Shown here piece by piece: positions 32,921 through 34,534 of a DNA stretch of 34,534 bases; the stretch's first letter is position 1, and each line of letters starts with the position of its first letter. The DNA lies in the NCBI GenBank assembly GCA_017624155.1, contig JAGANS010000092.1, positions 1-34,534 of the forward strand, given 5' to 3'. Origin of the DNA: Muribaculaceae bacterium (GTDB taxonomy: Bacteria > Bacteroidota > Bacteroidia > Bacteroidales > Muribaculaceae). The notes beneath the pieces are model-generated. The model did not search any database. It was not told the origin of the DNA and worked only from the letters and a program-made list of their open reading frames with translations. The position numbers and the translations under genes were made by a program.

Positions 32921-34534
32921 ATGAGCAAATTAGAAGAAGTTAAAAAAGCCCGCCTGGCAGGCGTCGAAGCCGACCTTGCCAAGTACGGCATCAAGGACGT
33001 GAAGGAAGTGGTGTATAACCCCACTTACGACGAGCTCTTTAAACTCGAGACTCTCCCCACCCTCGAAGGCTACGAAAAAGGTGTTGTCACCGAGCTCGGT
33101 GCCGTCGACGTGATGACCGGCGTCTACACCGGCCGCTCGCCTAAAGACAAGTTCATCGTCCTCGACGAAAAGTCCAAGGACACCGTATGGTGGACAACCG
33201 AAGAATACAAGAACGACAACAAGCCCGCCACCGAGGAGGCCTGGAAGGCCTGCAAGGAACTCGCCGTTGACGAGCTCTCCGGCAAGAAGCTCTTTGTTGT
33301 CGACGGTTTCTGCGGCGCCAACAAGGACACCCGCATGGCAGTGCGCTTCATCATGGAAGTCGCATGGCAGGCTCACTTCGTAACCAATATGTTCATCCGC
33401 CCCACAGCAGAGGAACTCGCCGACTTCACCCCCGACTTCATCGTTTACAACGCCTCCAAGGCCAAGCTCACCAACTATAAGGAACTCGGCCTCAACAGCG
33501 AGACAGCCGTTGTATTCAACATCACCTCGCGCGAACAGGTTATCATCAACACCTGGTATGGCGGCGAAATGAAGAAAGGCATGTTCTCGATGATGAACTA
33601 CTACCTGCCCCTCAAGGGCATCGCATCGATGCACTGCTCGGCCAACACCGACATGAAGGGCGAGAACACCGCCATCTTCTTCGGTCTCTCCGGCACAGGC
33701 AAGACAACCCTTTCCACCGACCCGAAGCGTCTCCTCATCGGTGATGACGAGCACGGCTGGGACGACAGCGGCGTATTCAACTTTGAAGGCGGCTGCTATG
33801 CCAAGGTTATCAACCTCGACAAGGACAGCGAGCCCGATATCTACAACGCCATCCGTCGCGACGCCCTCCTCGAGAACGTTACCGTCGATGCCGAGGGCAA
33901 GATCGACTTCGCCGACAAGAGCGTTACAGAGAACACCCGCGTAAGCTATCCTATCGATCACATCGAGAAGATCGTTAAGCCCATCTCCCACGGCCCTGCC
34001 GCCAAGAATGTCATCTTCCTCAGCGCTGATGCATTCGGCGTACTGCCCCCCGTTTCGATTCTTACCCCCGAGCAGACCAAGTACTACTTCCTGAGCGGCT
34101 TCACCGCCAAGCTCGCCGGTACCGAACGCGGCATCACCGAGCCCACTCCCACATTCTCGGCTTGCTTCGGTCAGGCATTCCTTGAACTCCACCCCACCAA
34201 GTATGCCGAAGAACTCGTTAAGCGCATGAACGCTTCGGGTGCCAAGGCTTACCTCGTGAACACCGGTTGGAACGGCACCGGCAAGCGCATCTCCATCCGC
34301 GACACCCGCGGCATAATCGATGCTATCCTCGACGGCGCTATCCTCAAGGCTCCCACCAAGGAACTCCCCATCTTCGACTTCGAGATTCCTACCGAGCTCC
34401 CCGGCGTTGATCCCAAGATCCTCGATCCCCGCGACACATACGCCGATCCCAAGCAGTGGTATGAGAAGGCCGAAGACCTCGCTGCCCGCTTCATCAAGAA
34501 CTTCAAGAAGTACGAGAACAACGCCGCAGGCAAG
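32921..34534 (+). CDS. pckA: Phosphoenolpyruvate carboxykinase (ATP), 3' end cut by window
   Basis: 538 codons are visible with no stop; family length is about 535-540, so only a few residues can be missing. It interconverts oxaloacetate + ATP and PEP + CO2 + ADP. In Bacteroidales it is central to the PEP-to-oxaloacetate branch that leads to succinate. Substrate-binding R72 (TGRSPKDKF), kinase-1a P-loop GLSGTGKTT (255-263, K261), metal-binding kinase-2 [12 protein letters not shown] (271-282), and the ATP-binding [18 protein letters not shown] region near residue 447 are all present. The start gives [12 protein letters not shown]. Codons are strongly biased to C-ending forms, fitting high expression. 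Confidence 0.96.
   Translation, partial: MSKLEEVKKARLAGVEADLAKYGIKDVKEVVYNPTYDELFKLETLPTLEGYEKGVVTELGAVDVMTGVYTGRSPKDKFIVLDEKSKDTVWWTTEEYKNDNKPATEEAWKACKELAVDELSGKKLFVVDGFCGANKDTRMAVRFIMEVAWQAHFVTNMFIRPTAEELADFTPDFIVYNASKAKLTNYKELGLNSETAVVFNITSREQVIINTWYGGEMKKGMFSMMNYYLPLKGIASMHCSANTDMKGENTAIFFGLSGTGKTTLSTDPKRLLIGDDEHGWDDSGVFNFEGGCYAKVINLDKDSEPDIYNAIRRDALLENVTVDAEGKIDFADKSVTENTRVSYPIDHIEKIVKPISHGPAAKNVIFLSADAFGVLPPVSILTPEQTKYYFLSGFTAKLAGTERGITEPTPTFSACFGQAFLELHPTKYAEELVKRMNASGAKAYLVNTGWNGTGKRISIRDTRGIIDAILDGAILKAPTKELPIFDFEIPTELPGVDPKILDPRDTYADPKQWYEKAEDLAARFIKNFKKYENNAAGK

Noticed and set aside
32930-34192. 420-codon open frame on the minus strand
   Set aside because: Antisense of pckA, produced by its C-ending codon bias; the plus strand carries every PEP carboxykinase motif.
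1-34534. CRISPR array, insertion sequence, prophage or integrase
   Set aside because: No regularly spaced repeats, transposase or integrase motifs were seen on either strand; the only repeats are those at the invertible promoter.

Overview
The window is a piece of a Bacteroidales chromosome, most likely Muribaculaceae (inference). It is GC-rich. Promoters are of the Bacteroidetes type (-33 TTTG/CTTG, about 20 bases, -7 TAnnTTTG) and Shine-Dalgarno sites are absent. The gene content also fits this order: DUF3822-rsmD, MtaB, an OmpA-like porin, PfkB-ribH, DsbD, ATP-type PEP carboxykinase and secreted proteins ending in sorting-tail-like sequences. No insertion sequence, prophage or CRISPR array was seen.

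Left edge (1-591): the start of a UpxY/NusG-like antiterminator gene runs off the window. Beside it is a textbook invertible promoter: a perfect 21-bp inverted repeat (236-256 and 409-429) around 152 bp that carry a consensus -7 box. As sequenced, the promoter points away from the antiterminator, so the presumed capsule or exopolysaccharide locus to the left would be OFF. This is the strongest regulatory finding.

592-8173: an OmpA-family porin, a leftward operon (sugar nucleotidyltransferase, DUF3822, rsmD), rightward recQ with a small unknown protein, and an MFS exporter.

8228-13687: three leftward secreted proteins, at least two with C-terminal tails resembling type IX sorting domains, from one TACCTTTG promoter. 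tRNA-Gln follows.

14158-21618: a tightly overlapping rightward operon. It encodes two FdtA-like sugar-nucleotide isomerases (the first lacks the HxH catalytic pair), a DegT/FdtB-type aminotransferase, MtaB and a GT2 glycosyltransferase. A 1057-residue DUF4062/STAND-type NTPase/TPR protein follows, resembling NLR-like signalling and defence proteins but with a degenerate P-loop. This is the best candidate for an undescribed system.

21602-27207: an SPFH membrane protein with a small Arc-type protein, then redox and envelope genes: thiol peroxidase, a secreted protein with a CxxC-less thioredoxin-like end, a stand-alone DsbD-alpha domain and full DsbD.

27204-34534: mazG, topB and a small Cys-rich membrane protein, tRNA-Cys, then a PfkB-fold protein without its catalytic Asp, ribH, a lipoprotein and a bacterial SUI1/eIF1 homologue. 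The window ends inside pckA, almost at its C-terminus.
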